Position numbers and translations under genes: made by a program
Notes under the pieces: generated by a model
Told to the model about the DNA's origin: nothing
The model's input: the letters and a program-made list of their open reading frames with translations, nothing else
Database searches by the model: none
Shown here: positions 49,105 through 57,878 of the stretch, piece after piece
How positions within the stretch are numbered: the first letter of the stretch is position 1
Layout: each line of letters begins with the position of its first letter
NCBI GenBank assembly: GCA_958296445.1
Contig: OY282565.1
Location: 310,001 to 374,000 of the forward strand
Length of the DNA: 64,000 nucleotides
DNA from: an uncultured Dehalococcoidia bacterium
Lineage (GTDB): Bacteria; Chloroflexota; Dehalococcoidia; Lucifugimonadales; UBA3495
Reading direction: 5' to 3'

Positions 49105-49986
49105 ATGAAAGCAGGGGTTGTTTTTCCGCAGACCGAAATCGGAGCCGACCCGGCGGCAGTGCGGGACTACGTTCAGGCCGCCGAGGGTTTGGGCTTCTCG
49201 CATCTGATTGTCTACGACCACGTGCTGGGGGCCGATACCACCAAGCACGCCAACTGGACCGGCGGCTACACGCTGGAGAGTATGTTTCACGAGCCCTTTG
49301 TGCTGTTCGGCTATCTGGCCGGCATCACCACGTCCATCGAACTGGTGACCGCGGTGCTGATTCTGGGGCAGCGGCAGACGGCGCTGGTGGCGAAGCAGGC
49401 AGCCCAGTGCGACCTGCTCAGCGGCGGGCGGCTGCGCCTGGGCGTGGGCGTCGGCTGGAACCACGTGGAATACGAAGCACTGGGCGAGGATTTCCATACC
49501 CGCGGGGCGCGGCAGGCCGAGCAGATTGAGGTGATGCGGCAGTTGTGGACTAACGACGTCATAGATTTTCACGGCAAATATCACGACATCACCAGCGCGG
49601 GCATCAATCCGCTGCCCATTCAGCGGCCCATTCCCATCTGGTTGGGCGCCGGGGCGCGGGCCAATCCCTCGCCGCCCAACCGGGTGCTGCGGCGCGTGGC
49701 CCGGCTGGCCGACGGCTGGTTTCCGCAGGTCGGCCCTGGCGACGCTCCGGCGGTGCTGGAGCGGCTGGCCGATTTCGCCCAGGCCGCGGGCCGCGACCCG
49801 GCCAGCATCGAAATGGAGCCGCGCATCAACTCCGCCGACGGCGACCCGGAATTCTGGCAGGCGCAGACCGAAACCTGGGCCAACCTCGGCGCCACCCACA
49901 TCTCCATCAACACTATGCGCGCCGGCTACCAGTCGCCCCAAGAACACATCAACGCCATAACCCAATTCCGGGAGGTGGTGTTCTAA
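49105..49986 (+). CDS. LLM-class F420-dependent oxidoreductase (2)
   Basis: A 293-residue LLM protein of the F420-type subgroup (TIGR03619-like). It has MKAGVVFPQTEIGADPAAVRDYVQAAEGLGFSHLIVYDHVLGAD, then ELVTAVLILGQRQTALVAKQAAQCDLLSGGRLRLGVGVGWN and RPIPIWLGAGARA. ATG 49105 has CAGGAGTAAAACA upstream. It would oxidise or reduce a small organic substrate with F420 or FMN. The next gene starts two bases after its stop, but that gene is of another type. Confidence 0.88.
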   Translation: MKAGVVFPQTEIGADPAAVRDYVQAAEGLGFSHLIVYDHVLGADTTKHANWTGGYTLESMFHEPFVLFGYLAGITTSIELVTAVLILGQRQTALVAKQAAQCDLLSGGRLRLGVGVGWNHVEYEALGEDFHTRGARQAEQIEVMRQLWTNDVIDFHGKYHDITSAGINPLPIQRPIPIWLGAGARANPSPPNRVLRRVARLADGWFPQVGPGDAPAVLERLADFAQAAGRDPASIEMEPRINSADGDPEFWQAQTETWANLGATHISINTMRAGYQSPQEHINAITQFREVVF

Positions 49987-49988
49987 AA

Positions 49989-50606
49989 ATGACTGCGGAA
50001 AAAAAGCGCTCTCCGCCGAAACCGCAGGCTCGAACCACCAGACTCTCGCTGTTTTACGGAATCGCCATAGAGATGTGGTTCGATGACCACGCCCCCCCGC
50101 ATTTTCACGCCATCTGCGAGGGACAGGAAGCGAGGGTTGGCCTAGACAATACCCTTCTGGGCGGTTGGCTTCCTCAACGCGCTCTTCAATTGGTACATAA
50201 GTGGACATCGCTCCACTATGACGAACTCCAGGACGCTTGGGCGCGGTGCAGCCGCTGGGAATATCCGCTGTCAATCGCTCCACTGGACAGGGACGAATCT
50301 CTGGTTGGGCCAGGGCATCTCTACCTTATGGACGTTATAGCGGTCGAAGCTCTCGAGGAATACCGCATCCGGGTCAGCTTCAAGGATGGCGTCTGCGGTG
50401 AAGTTGACTTGTCTCATTTGGCTGGACAAGGTGTATTCCAAGCCTGGTGCGACCGAGCCTTTTTCGAGGATGTATTCATCAGCCACGGAACAGTCTCTTG
50501 GAAAGGGGAAATTGACTTGGATCCCTGCCAGCTCTATATGGACGTCACCGGCAAGGCGGTAGAGGAGGTTATGCCGGGACTCCGGCCGGCCTACCAAGAT
50601 GCCTGA
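49989..50606 (+). CDS. DUF4160-DUF2442 fusion protein
   Basis: A 205-residue two-domain protein. Residues about 20-100 are DUF4160 (FYGIAIEMWFDDHAPPHFHAICEG with the H-xx-PHFHA motif, then RALQLVHKWTSLHYDELQDAW). Residues about 110-195 are DUF2442 (DVIAVEALEEYRIRVSFKDGVCGEVDLS, then EIDLDPCQLY). DUF4160 and DUF2442 are usually neighbouring genes, thought to act as toxin-antitoxin-like or regulatory pairs; here they are joined. The start follows GGAGGTGG at the end of the LLM gene. It overlaps the next gene (another DUF4160) by eight bases. Confidence 0.85.
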   Translation: MTAEKKRSPPKPQARTTRLSLFYGIAIEMWFDDHAPPHFHAICEGQEARVGLDNTLLGGWLPQRALQLVHKWTSLHYDELQDAWARCSRWEYPLSIAPLDRDESLVGPGHLYLMDVIAVEALEEYRIRVSFKDGVCGEVDLSHLAGQGVFQAWCDRAFFEDVFISHGTVSWKGEIDLDPCQLYMDVTGKAVEEVMPGLRPAYQDA

Positions 50607-50859
50607 AATTAGCCGGTTCCTCGGGGTGAGAATCTGTATGTATTTCAGCGATCACGGAGTACCGCATTTCCACGCCGAGCATGGCGGTTCCAGTGCCTCG
50701 ATTTCCATAGATAGTTTGGATACGCTGGAAGGGAATCTGCACCCGGCGACCCGTCGCTTGGTTCTCCAGTGGGCGTCGCTCCACCAAGACGAACTGAGGG
50801 AAGCATGGGCTCGCCGCAGCCGCCATGAACACCCCGGCCGCATCCCGCCATTGGAGTAG
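50599..50859 (+). CDS. DUF4160 protein
   Basis: An 86-residue single DUF4160 domain: RICMYFSDHGVPHFHAEHGGSSASISID, then RRLVLQWASLHQDELREAWARRS. It is a paralogue of the N-terminal domain of the preceding protein and overlaps it by eight bases. No separate DUF2442 gene follows; the next gene starts six bases on and is an HMCES/YedK protein. The two DUF4160 copies may form a heteromer. Confidence 0.85.
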   Translation: MPEISRFLGVRICMYFSDHGVPHFHAEHGGSSASISIDSLDTLEGNLHPATRRLVLQWASLHQDELREAWARRSRHEHPGRIPPLE

Positions 50860-50865
50860 CCCATC

Positions 50866-51561
50866 GTGTGCGGCAGATTCACGCTAACCACCGGCATCAG
50901 CGAGCTACAAGGTCGGTTCGGGTTTGTTATGGATGGGGCGGCACCGGAGCCGCGCTACAACATCGCGCCCACTCAGCCCGTGCTGGCCGTGGTTAATGAC
51001 GGCGTCCGCCGGGGCGAGATGATGCGCTGGGGTCTGGTGCCGCCGTGGGCCAAAGACCTCAGGATTGGCAGCCGGATGATTAATGCGGTAAGCGAAACCG
51101 CCGCCGACAAACCGGCCTTCCGCAACGCCTTCCAACGGCGGCGCTGCCTAGTGCTGGCTGACGGTTTCTTTGAGTGGCGGCGCGAGGGCAAGCAGCGGAC
51201 GCCGCTGTATTTTTTCCAGAAGTCGGGCCAGCCGATGGCCTTTGCCGGACTGTGGGAAAGCTGGCAGCCGCCCGGCGGCGAACCTGTGCGTTCTTGCGCC
51301 ATCCTGACCACTGCCGCTAACGAATTTATGGCCCCGGTACACCACCGGATGCCGGTTATCCTGTCGGCCGAAACCGAACCGCTGTGGCTTGACCCGCTGA
51401 CCGAATCCCCGGACATCTTGGAGCCGCTACTCGTCCCAGCGCCGCCGGAATTCCTAGAGGCTCGCGAGGTTTCGCCTATGGTGAACAACGTCCGCAACGA
51501 AGGCCCCGGCTGCATCGCCGCCGCCCCACCCCCGCCTCGAGAGGTGCGACTGTTCAGCTAA
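50866..51561 (+). CDS. SOS-response-associated peptidase, HMCES/YedK
   Basis: A 231-residue SRAP protein. The catalytic Cys2 becomes N-terminal after Met removal (MCGRFTL). Asn73 (RMINAVSETAADKPAFRNAF), Glu103 (ADGFFEWRR) and His in APVHHRMPVIL complete the site. It crosslinks to abasic sites in single-stranded DNA and protects them. The start is GTG 50866. It sits directly after the DUF4160 genes, likely in the same transcript. Length and motifs match E. coli YedK. Confidence 0.93.
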   Translation: MCGRFTLTTGISELQGRFGFVMDGAAPEPRYNIAPTQPVLAVVNDGVRRGEMMRWGLVPPWAKDLRIGSRMINAVSETAADKPAFRNAFQRRRCLVLADGFFEWRREGKQRTPLYFFQKSGQPMAFAGLWESWQPPGGEPVRSCAILTTAANEFMAPVHHRMPVILSAETEPLWLDPLTESPDILEPLLVPAPPEFLEAREVSPMVNNVRNEGPGCIAAAPPPPREVRLFS

Positions 51562-51605
51562 CCGCCAACGCATCAGTCCCCGTCACCAGCCGCGGCCGCC
51601 TCTTT

Positions 51606-52787
51606 ATGGTGGTGATGACGCTGGCCGCCCACTTGGCCGCCGGCCTGAATCTTTTTGCCGTGTCGCCGTTGCTGCCGCTGGCTATCGAAGACTACGGCAT
51701 CAGCCGCGCCGAGGCGGGACTGCTGATTTCGCTGCCTATGCTGGTCGGCGCGGCCATCGGCATTCCCGGCGGGATGCTGGCCGCCCGCATCGGCCTCAAG
51801 CGGGCCTATATGCTGTCGTGGGCGGCGATGGGCCTGCTGGCCTTGTCCGCAGTGGCGCCCAGCTTCCCGGTGATGCTTGTCCTGCGGCTGTTCTACGGCG
51901 TGGGGCTGGCGCTGATGGTCGCCGCCACCGGGCCGCTGGTGATGCAGTGGTTCCGTCGCCGGGAAATTCTGATTATCAACGCCCTCAACACAGCCATCCT
52001 CAGTCTAGGCGTGGCCGCATCCGTGGCCGGGGCGGTTCCCTTGGCGGAGCTGCTGGGCTGGAAAATGACCTTGACCGTCTTTGCCGGCATCGGGGTCATC
52101 GGAACCCTGATCTGGCCCGCTGCCCCCAGAGACCGCGAAAACGGCCCCGGCCGGGCGCGGGGCATCTCGCTGCGGGAAGTCCTCACAGTGTTGCGCGGGC
52201 GGGCGGTGGCGCTGCTGGTGGCTGCCGACGCCGGCGTTTTCATACAGTACACCGCGTTGACTAGCTGGCTGCCCACTTTCTATAGCGAGGAACGGGGGCT
52301 TTCCCTGTCGGCGGCGGGCGTTTTGACCAGCATCCTGCCCTTCGTGGGTATGTTCGCGGTGCTCGTCGGAGGCGCCCTCCCTATGCGCTTCTCTTACCGC
52401 AGCATTCTGATATTCTCCGGCCTGCTGGCTATCCTAGGCGGGCTGGGATCCTTCCTGATCTCCCATCCGGTAGGGATATACGTTTCGGTGGTGGCGCTGG
52501 GGGTGGGATCCTGGCTCTACGTGCCTACCCTGCTGACCCTGCCGATGCGGTTGGCCGGGGCCACGCCGGAACGGGTGGCGGTGGTCTGGGGATCGTTTAT
52601 GACTTTCTCCGGCCTCGGTATGTTCGTCTCCCCCATCCTAGTAGGGGCGATTCGGGACACATCCGGCTCCTTCCTAATCGGATTCCTAATCTGCGGCGCG
52701 GCCAGTTGGGCGCTGCTGGCCGCCGGCGCCCTTCTGCCCCGGGACGCGGCGCCCCCGGAGCAAGCAGACGAAACCCCATCCCCCTGA
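51606..52787 (+). CDS. MFS transporter (cyanate/CynX-like)
   Basis: A 393-residue 12-helix major-facilitator protein. It has AAGLNLFAVSPLLPLAIEDYGISRAEAGLLISLPML at the N-terminus, the loop 2-3 motif GGMLAARIGLKRAYML, and helices 7-12 after a short central loop (APRDRENGPGRARG). ATG 51606 begins almost at the first helix, so a few upstream residues may be missing if a rare start codon is used. It most resembles nitrate/cyanate-like and CynX-type MFS carriers; the substrate is unknown. The following genes are catabolic. Confidence 0.85.
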   Translation: MVVMTLAAHLAAGLNLFAVSPLLPLAIEDYGISRAEAGLLISLPMLVGAAIGIPGGMLAARIGLKRAYMLSWAAMGLLALSAVAPSFPVMLVLRLFYGVGLALMVAATGPLVMQWFRRREILIINALNTAILSLGVAASVAGAVPLAELLGWKMTLTVFAGIGVIGTLIWPAAPRDRENGPGRARGISLREVLTVLRGRAVALLVAADAGVFIQYTALTSWLPTFYSEERGLSLSAAGVLTSILPFVGMFAVLVGGALPMRFSYRSILIFSGLLAILGGLGSFLISHPVGIYVSVVALGVGSWLYVPTLLTLPMRLAGATPERVAVVWGSFMTFSGLGMFVSPILVGAIRDTSGSFLIGFLICGAASWALLAAGALLPRDAAPPEQADETPSP

Positions 52788-52921
52788 GAGAGTTGGGGGA
52801 CGCACATCATCCGCGTCGCCAGACGCCCCGGACGCCGATTGACAAGGCAAATGTTGGCGCGTAGGGTTAGGGCCAAATCGCTTGTTCTTTACCCCGTATC
52901 CAACGGATTAGGAGGTTTGCT

Positions 52922-53479
52922 ATGGCTAGAATCCCCACCGCCAACCGGGAAAATGTCCCGCAGAACCAAGTTGACGAATTTGACCAAATGGTGCAGAACC
53001 TAGGCGGCGTTCCGCCCTACGGCCCCGGCTCGGTGATGATTCACGTGCCAAAGGCCCATCAAGCCGCCACCGCCCTCAACAACTACCTCCGCAACGAATC
53101 TTCGCTGCCAGCCGCGGCCCTGGAACTGGCGATGTTGCTGGCGGCGCGGGAAAACGACTGCCAGCACATCTGGAACGCCCACGCCGGGGCCGCCCGCGCC
53201 GCCGGAGTGCAGGACGCGGTGGTGGACGCCCTGCGCGACCGCAAGGAGCTGCCGCCCCTCAGCGACCTGGAGCGGGCCGTCATCAACTACGCACGCGAAT
53301 TCTTCCACCATCGCAAGGTAGGCCGCGGCGCCTTCCAGGACGCGATGGAGCAGTTCGGCAAGCAGGGCCTGATTGAGCTTACCTTAGTCATCGGCAACTA
53401 CAGCTTCCTGGCCTTCGTCATCAACGCCTTCGACCCCGACCTGCCCCCCAACCGCACCGAACCCCTGCTGCCGGGGTAG
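52922..53479 (+). CDS. Carboxymuconolactone decarboxylase-like (AhpD-fold) protein
   Basis: A 185-residue AhpD-fold protein. It has ALELAMLLAARENDCQHIWNAHAGAARAAG with Glu77, Cys80 and His87, then VINYAREFFHHRKVG and LIELTLVIGNYSFLAFVINAF. Only one Cys of the peroxidase CxxC remains, which fits the lactone-decarboxylase-like group rather than AhpD. ATG 52922 follows AGGAGG. It stands between an MFS transporter and an epoxide hydrolase and may help in aromatic or lactone breakdown. Confidence 0.87.
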   Translation: MARIPTANRENVPQNQVDEFDQMVQNLGGVPPYGPGSVMIHVPKAHQAATALNNYLRNESSLPAAALELAMLLAARENDCQHIWNAHAGAARAAGVQDAVVDALRDRKELPPLSDLERAVINYAREFFHHRKVGRGAFQDAMEQFGKQGLIELTLVIGNYSFLAFVINAFDPDLPPNRTEPLLPG

Positions 53480-53554
53480 GGACGATTGAACCCCGAAAAA
53501 TAAATCCCCTCCCCTTCAAGTAAGGAGGGAACTGAGTGGACAGGAGAAAAGACG

Positions 53555-54706
53555 ATGCCGGTAGAACCCTTCAGAATCGAAGTTCCCGATTCCGTGCTGG
53601 ACGACCTTAAGGCGCGGCTGGAGCGTACCCGGTGGCCCGATGAGTTGCCGGGCGTTGGCTGGGATTACGGTTCCAATATGGATTACATCAAGGAGCTGGT
53701 GGAGTATTGGAAAACCGGATTCGACTGGCGCAAGCAGGAGGCACTGATTAACAGCTTGTCCCACTTCAAGGCGCCGGTGGACGGGCGCCAGGTTCACTTC
53801 ATCCACGAAAAGGGCAAGGGGCCGAACCCTATGCCGCTGATTATCACCCACGGCTGGCCCGGCTCTTTCTTTGAGATGCACAAAGTCATTCCCTTGCTGT
53901 CCGACCCGGCAGCCCACGGCGGCGACCCGGCCGACGCCTTCGATGTGGTGGCGCCCTCAATGCCCGGCTACGGCTTTTCCGACCCGGCCGCCGAGCGGGG
54001 AATGGACGTGCTGAGTGTGGGCGACGTTATGGCGAAGCTGATGACCGGGCCGCTGGGCTACCAGCGCTTCGGGGCGCAGGGGGGCGACTGGGGCGCCAGC
54101 GTCACCGCCCGGCTAGGCCATTCCTACCCGGACAACTGCATCGGCATTCACACCACCTCGGTGACCCGCCCCACGCCCTATATGGGGCCGGGGTCGGAGC
54201 CGCTCACCGAAGCCGAGCAAGGGCTGCTCCGGCAGCGCGAGGATTGGCTGGCCGCCGAGGGCGGCTATTCCCACATTCAAGGCACCAAGCCGCAAACCCT
54301 GGCCTACGGCCTCAACGATTCCCCCGCTGGCCTGTGCGCCTGGATTGTCGAAAAGTACCGCACCTGGAGCGACTGCGGCGGCGACGTGGAATCCAAGTTC
54401 AGCAAGGACGTGCTGCTCACCACAGTGACCATATACTGGGCCACGCAGAGCATCAACTCGTCCACCCGCCTCTACTACGAAACGCTGCGCAAGCCGTGGG
54501 ACTTCGTCCAGGGCGAGCGCATCAACGTGCCGGTGGGCGTGGCGGTGTTCCCCGCCGAAATCAGCCGCCCGCCCCGCGAGTGGGCCGAACGTTCCTACAA
54601 CGTCCGGCAGTGGACGGTAATGCCCAGCGGCGGCCACTTCGCCGCCCTAGAAGAGCCGGAGCTGCTGGTGGAAGACATCCGCAACTTTTTCCGCCCCTTG
54701 CGCTAA
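53555..54706 (+). CDS. Epoxide hydrolase (alpha/beta-fold, EHN type)
   Basis: A 383-residue epoxide hydrolase with the N-terminal EHN domain (PFRIEVPDSVLDDLKARLERTRWPDEL). It has the oxyanion motif HGWPGS (residues 99-104), nucleophile Asp178 in GGDWGAS, lid tyrosines, and the catalytic His in MPSGGHFAALEEPE near residue 363. It would open an epoxide to a diol by way of an ester on Asp178. ATG 53555 follows CAGGAGAAAAG. Together with LLM and CMD-like proteins it suggests catabolism of oxygenated ring compounds. Confidence 0.93.
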   Translation: MPVEPFRIEVPDSVLDDLKARLERTRWPDELPGVGWDYGSNMDYIKELVEYWKTGFDWRKQEALINSLSHFKAPVDGRQVHFIHEKGKGPNPMPLIITHGWPGSFFEMHKVIPLLSDPAAHGGDPADAFDVVAPSMPGYGFSDPAAERGMDVLSVGDVMAKLMTGPLGYQRFGAQGGDWGASVTARLGHSYPDNCIGIHTTSVTRPTPYMGPGSEPLTEAEQGLLRQREDWLAAEGGYSHIQGTKPQTLAYGLNDSPAGLCAWIVEKYRTWSDCGGDVESKFSKDVLLTTVTIYWATQSINSSTRLYYETLRKPWDFVQGERINVPVGVAVFPAEISRPPREWAERSYNVRQWTVMPSGGHFAALEEPELLVEDIRNFFRPLR

Positions 54707-54815
54707 GCCGCCGTCCGGGATTCCGCACATAGCGCAAGTGACGCCAGCCGTCCGCCCCGGGCTTGCCGAGGGGCGGGCGGTTGAGGTAGTCTTACTGTAC
54801 TAGGAATCAGTTACA

Positions 54816-55124
54816 ATGGAGATAGACCATTTGAGATTCACATTTAGCGGTGTTAACTACCAAATAGATCCGCATATATGGAACGACCACCCGAATAGGA
54901 TAGGGTTGATAACTGTTGAACGCATCAAGGATGCTGTTGGTGCCCCGGATTTAGTAGAACATGAGACCATTAGCACAAAACTTTTTTGGAAGTGGTTTCC
55001 CGAATTAGGCGATGACGGGAACTACATTAAGGTAGTGGTGAAGATTGACAGAGACCCTCATATAGTAACTACGGCGTACCCAGACTCGAATATGCGAAGG
55101 AGAATGAAAAGAGGAGATCTATGA
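54816..55124 (+). CDS. DUF4258-like putative toxin
   Basis: A 102-residue protein. It has ITVERIKDAVGAPDLVEHETISTKLFWKWFPELGDDGNYIKVVVKIDRDPHIVTTAYPD, the plan of DUF4258/BrnT-like RelE-superfamily proteins (helix, then a strand pair with YIKVVVKI and TAYPD). The DNA is clearly less GC-rich than its neighbours (TTAACTACCAAATAGATCC), suggesting horizontal transfer. ATG 54816 has a weak ribosome-binding site. It overlaps the DUF2283 gene by four bases (ATGA). Confidence 0.72.
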   Translation: MEIDHLRFTFSGVNYQIDPHIWNDHPNRIGLITVERIKDAVGAPDLVEHETISTKLFWKWFPELGDDGNYIKVVVKIDRDPHIVTTAYPDSNMRRRMKRGDL

Positions 55125-55639
55125 ACAAAGACTTACAATACAGGTATGACTCCGAATGGGACATACTGCACTTAGCCTCGCTTTCTCCTGACCGGGGCAA
55201 GTACGAGACAAGTCTGGACATTACCGAAGACTGGCCCGTTGGACTGGTTGCCGATCTTACCACCGAAGGCCGCTGCATCGGCATCGAGTTCTGGAATGCT
55301 GCCGAACTGCTGCTGCCCCACCTGATGCCGGACGAATTCCAAAAAACCGGTATCAAAACCACTTTGGTAGTTGACTATCATAAAAAAAGCGACACCCTGT
55401 ATCTGCACACTGGCAAACCCGCTACTTACAGAGAAACTGTCGTAGAGGGTTGGAAGGCTCATTACGACACCCATAAAGACGTTGCCGAAGAATGGGGTAT
55501 CGGCGAAATAGTGGGCATCACTCTGGAGGGCGCTTCCGAAAATTTCCTGTCCGACTTGCTTAAATACGCGCCTTCGGATTACGACCTTCTCAAGCAGGAA
55601 AGGATGCGCCAATTCCGCAAGAGCGGTGTAGCGCGATGA
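55121..55639 (+). CDS. Tandem DUF2283 protein, putative antitoxin
   Basis: A 172-residue protein with two DUF2283-like halves: YDSEWDILHLASLSPD ... GLVADLTTEGRCIGIEFWNAAELL (1-70), and VDYHKKSDTLYLHTGKPATYR ... IGEIVGITLEGASENF (80-150). DUF2283 proteins are often next to DUF4258 proteins and are thought to be antitoxins. Single-domain forms are about 70 residues; here the domain is doubled. It overlaps the DUF4258-like gene (ATGA). Confidence 0.78.
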   Translation: MNKDLQYRYDSEWDILHLASLSPDRGKYETSLDITEDWPVGLVADLTTEGRCIGIEFWNAAELLLPHLMPDEFQKTGIKTTLVVDYHKKSDTLYLHTGKPATYRETVVEGWKAHYDTHKDVAEEWGIGEIVGITLEGASENFLSDLLKYAPSDYDLLKQERMRQFRKSGVAR

Positions 55640-55706
55640 GTTCCGGGGGCCTGTCATTCTATCCAAGAGCCTGGCCGTTTACTGGCTCCGCTCCTATTCG
55701 GGCGTT

Positions 55707-56894
55707 ATGTTGCTGGTGGCCTTTCTGGTTAACCAGGCCACCGGGTTTGTTCAGTTCGGGTACAGCCTTACCCTGCCCCCGATGGAGGAATCGCTCCACC
55801 TGTCCCACACCGAGGCGGGGCTGCTGATTACGATAACGGCGGCGGCGCGAATGGGCGGGGCGCTGTCGGCCGGCACTTTGGCCCCGCGCTACGGCAGCCG
55901 CCCCATCATCGGCTTTGGCGCGTTGGGCGTCGGCGCCAGTATGGTGATGCTGGGGTTTGCCCTGAACTACGGAATGGCCGTGGGCGCCGCCGTCCTGATG
56001 GGAATATCCAGCGGCGCGACGCTGACCCCGATGATGGGTCTGCTGTCGGCCTGGTTTCGGATGCGCGACCGGGGACTGGCGGCGGGGCTGGCCGCTTCCG
56101 GCGGGAGCATTGCCTTCATCATCGCCGGAATCGCGGTGCCGGTGCTTACCGGGGCCAACTGGGATGACGGATGGCGGCATAGCTGGCAGTTGTTCGGCGG
56201 TATGGTTCTGGCGGTGGCCGCGGTCTCGCTGCTGCTGGTGCGCGAGCGGCCCGCCCAGCCCCTAGAGACGGAACGGCGGCCGGGGTCGGCCCGCAGCGCC
56301 TGGCCCGTCGAGGCGTTCAAGCATCCCGCCGTGTGGATGATAACGCTGCTGGCCTTTACCTCGGGGTGGGCGCAAAACCTGTTTACCACCTTTTTCGGCC
56401 TTTACCTTACCCAAGAAAATGGCGTATCGCTGGCTACCGCCGGGCAGTTGGTCATCCTCATCGGCACTCTGAGTATCGGCAGCGGAGTGGTTTGGGGGTG
56501 GATGTCCGACAAGCTGGGGCGGGGGCAAGCATTCGGATATTCCTTTGTGGTGCAAGGGGCCGCCTTCGTGCTGCTGGCCGCGGCGCCGGGATTCGTGTCG
56601 TTCCTGATAGCCTCGGCCCTGATGGGCGCGACGCTGCGGGCCGCCTACACGATATGCGCGGCGGCGGCGGGCGACTATGTGCCGGTGCGGTTTTCGTCAG
56701 CCGCCTTCGCCTTGATGTCGGTGGGCGCGGGGCTGGGCAGCACCATTTCCCCCACCGTCGGCGGCCTGCTGGCCGACTACGTGGCGATGAAGTGGGTGTT
56801 CTGGATGGCAACGGGCGGCTCGGTGGCCGGCACCCTAGGGGCGGTCTACCTGCAAACGCGGCGGCAGGCGGATGCACCGGCGCCCTCACCCTAA
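55707..56894 (+). CDS. MFS transporter (OFA/YfcJ-like)
   Basis: A 395-residue 12-helix MFS protein. It has QFGYSLTLPPMEESLHLSHTEAGLLITITAAARMGGALSAGTLAPRYGSRPIIGFG at the N-terminus and a PGSARSAWPVEAF central loop. ATG 55707 falls at the start of helix 1. The frame is open upstream to the stop at about 55629 but contains only non-standard starts, so the true start might be CTG near 55668. It shares general plan with the MFS gene at 51606-52787 but is not a close copy. Substrate unknown; small organic acids are a usual guess. Confidence 0.84.
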   Translation: MLLVAFLVNQATGFVQFGYSLTLPPMEESLHLSHTEAGLLITITAAARMGGALSAGTLAPRYGSRPIIGFGALGVGASMVMLGFALNYGMAVGAAVLMGISSGATLTPMMGLLSAWFRMRDRGLAAGLAASGGSIAFIIAGIAVPVLTGANWDDGWRHSWQLFGGMVLAVAAVSLLLVRERPAQPLETERRPGSARSAWPVEAFKHPAVWMITLLAFTSGWAQNLFTTFFGLYLTQENGVSLATAGQLVILIGTLSIGSGVVWGWMSDKLGRGQAFGYSFVVQGAAFVLLAAAPGFVSFLIASALMGATLRAAYTICAAAAGDYVPVRFSSAAFALMSVGAGLGSTISPTVGGLLADYVAMKWVFWMATGGSVAGTLGAVYLQTRRQADAPAPSP

Positions 56895-56920
56895 CCCTCT
56901 AATGGTAATGCCAAACCGCC

Positions 56921-56949
56921 CCGTCATTCGCGCCTCGCGGGAATGACGG
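56921..56949. terminator. CCGTCATTC hairpin between converging genes
   Basis: CCGTCATTC (56921-56929) and GAATGACGG (56941-56949) form a 9-bp stem with an 11-nt GC-rich loop. The element is a relative of 40471-40500. It lies between two converging genes (55707-56894 + and 56997-57809 -) and could end both. Confidence 0.65.
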
Positions 56950-56996
56950 TCTGCGGCCCATAGGAATCACGCATTACCCGATCGTGTCGAGAATAC

Positions 56997-57809
56997 CTAA
57001 CCGGGCGTCCAGGATACGATACAAGGCTGCAAGGGGCGGCTGCCCCGGATGCGCCATACGCCGTCGTCCCCGGCCAGCAGCGAATCCTCTAGGGCCGCTT
57101 CCAGCCGGGCCGCCGCCGCCGTGCCGGGGGCGGCGTAGAGTCGGCGGGCCAGCATTTCCCTCGCCTCCGCCTCGCTGTCGAAGCCGCGGGCCGGTTCGTC
57201 AGGCAGTTGGTCAACCTGATGCGCGATGCCCATTTCCTCCAGCGCTGCGCTGAACTGGGGCAAGCTGGGCAGCGGATGGCGCGGTTCGCCATGCACCCGC
57301 TCCCAAAGCCCATACATCTGGGACTGCGGCGCCGACTGAAACAGCACTACCAGAACCAGACGGCGGGCGTGGCTTTCCAGCTTGCGGACGAAAGGCGCGA
57401 TGTCCTGGATGACATACAGCACATGGCTACACAGCGTCACATCGGCCGGCGCAACATCGGCGTCCATCCAATCGGCCTCAACCACGTTGATGCCGATGCC
57501 CGACTCCGTCGCGGTTTCGCGCAACACGGCGCACATACTGGGCGACGGCTCAACCGCCGTAACCGAGCGGCAGCTCAAGGCCAGCGGCAGGGCCAGCCGT
57601 CCGCCGCCCGCGCCCACGTCCAGCAACGAATCGCCGGGGCGCAGGCGGGCCCGCAGCCGCTCCACCAGAACATCACCGGCGCGGCGCGGGTCGGCCTTGA
57701 ACTGCCGAGCGTATTGCGTCCAGTGGTCGCTGGGCCGCGCTCCCCGCATCCGGTCCGACTGCTCATGCTCCACCCGCACCATTTCGCCCCAAGTTTCGAC
57801 AGCGCTCAT
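56997..57809 (-). CDS. Class I SAM-dependent methyltransferase
   Basis: A 270-residue methyltransferase. SAM motif I is LLDVGAGGGRLALPLA; then VTAVEPSPSM (motif II), EADWMDADVAPADVTLCSHVLYVIQDI (motifs III-IV). It starts MSAVETWGEMVRVEHEQSDRMRGARPSDHW. ATG 57809 has AGAGG upstream; ATG 57827 is an alternative. The target (small molecule or lipid) cannot be told. It is followed by a hairpin, and its upstream neighbour is a GNAT protein 69 bp away on the same strand. Confidence 0.85.
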   Translation of the reverse strand: MSAVETWGEMVRVEHEQSDRMRGARPSDHWTQYARQFKADPRRAGDVLVERLRARLRPGDSLLDVGAGGGRLALPLALSCRSVTAVEPSPSMCAVLRETATESGIGINVVEADWMDADVAPADVTLCSHVLYVIQDIAPFVRKLESHARRLVLVVLFQSAPQSQMYGLWERVHGEPRHPLPSLPQFSAALEEMGIAHQVDQLPDEPARGFDSEAEAREMLARRLYAAPGTAAAARLEAALEDSLLAGDDGVWRIRGSRPLQPCIVSWTPG

Positions 57810-57878
57810 AGCAACCTCTTGCGTCATGAATAATAGCCCGCCCGGCCCGTTTATTCGTTCCGGCAACACCGTACCGCG

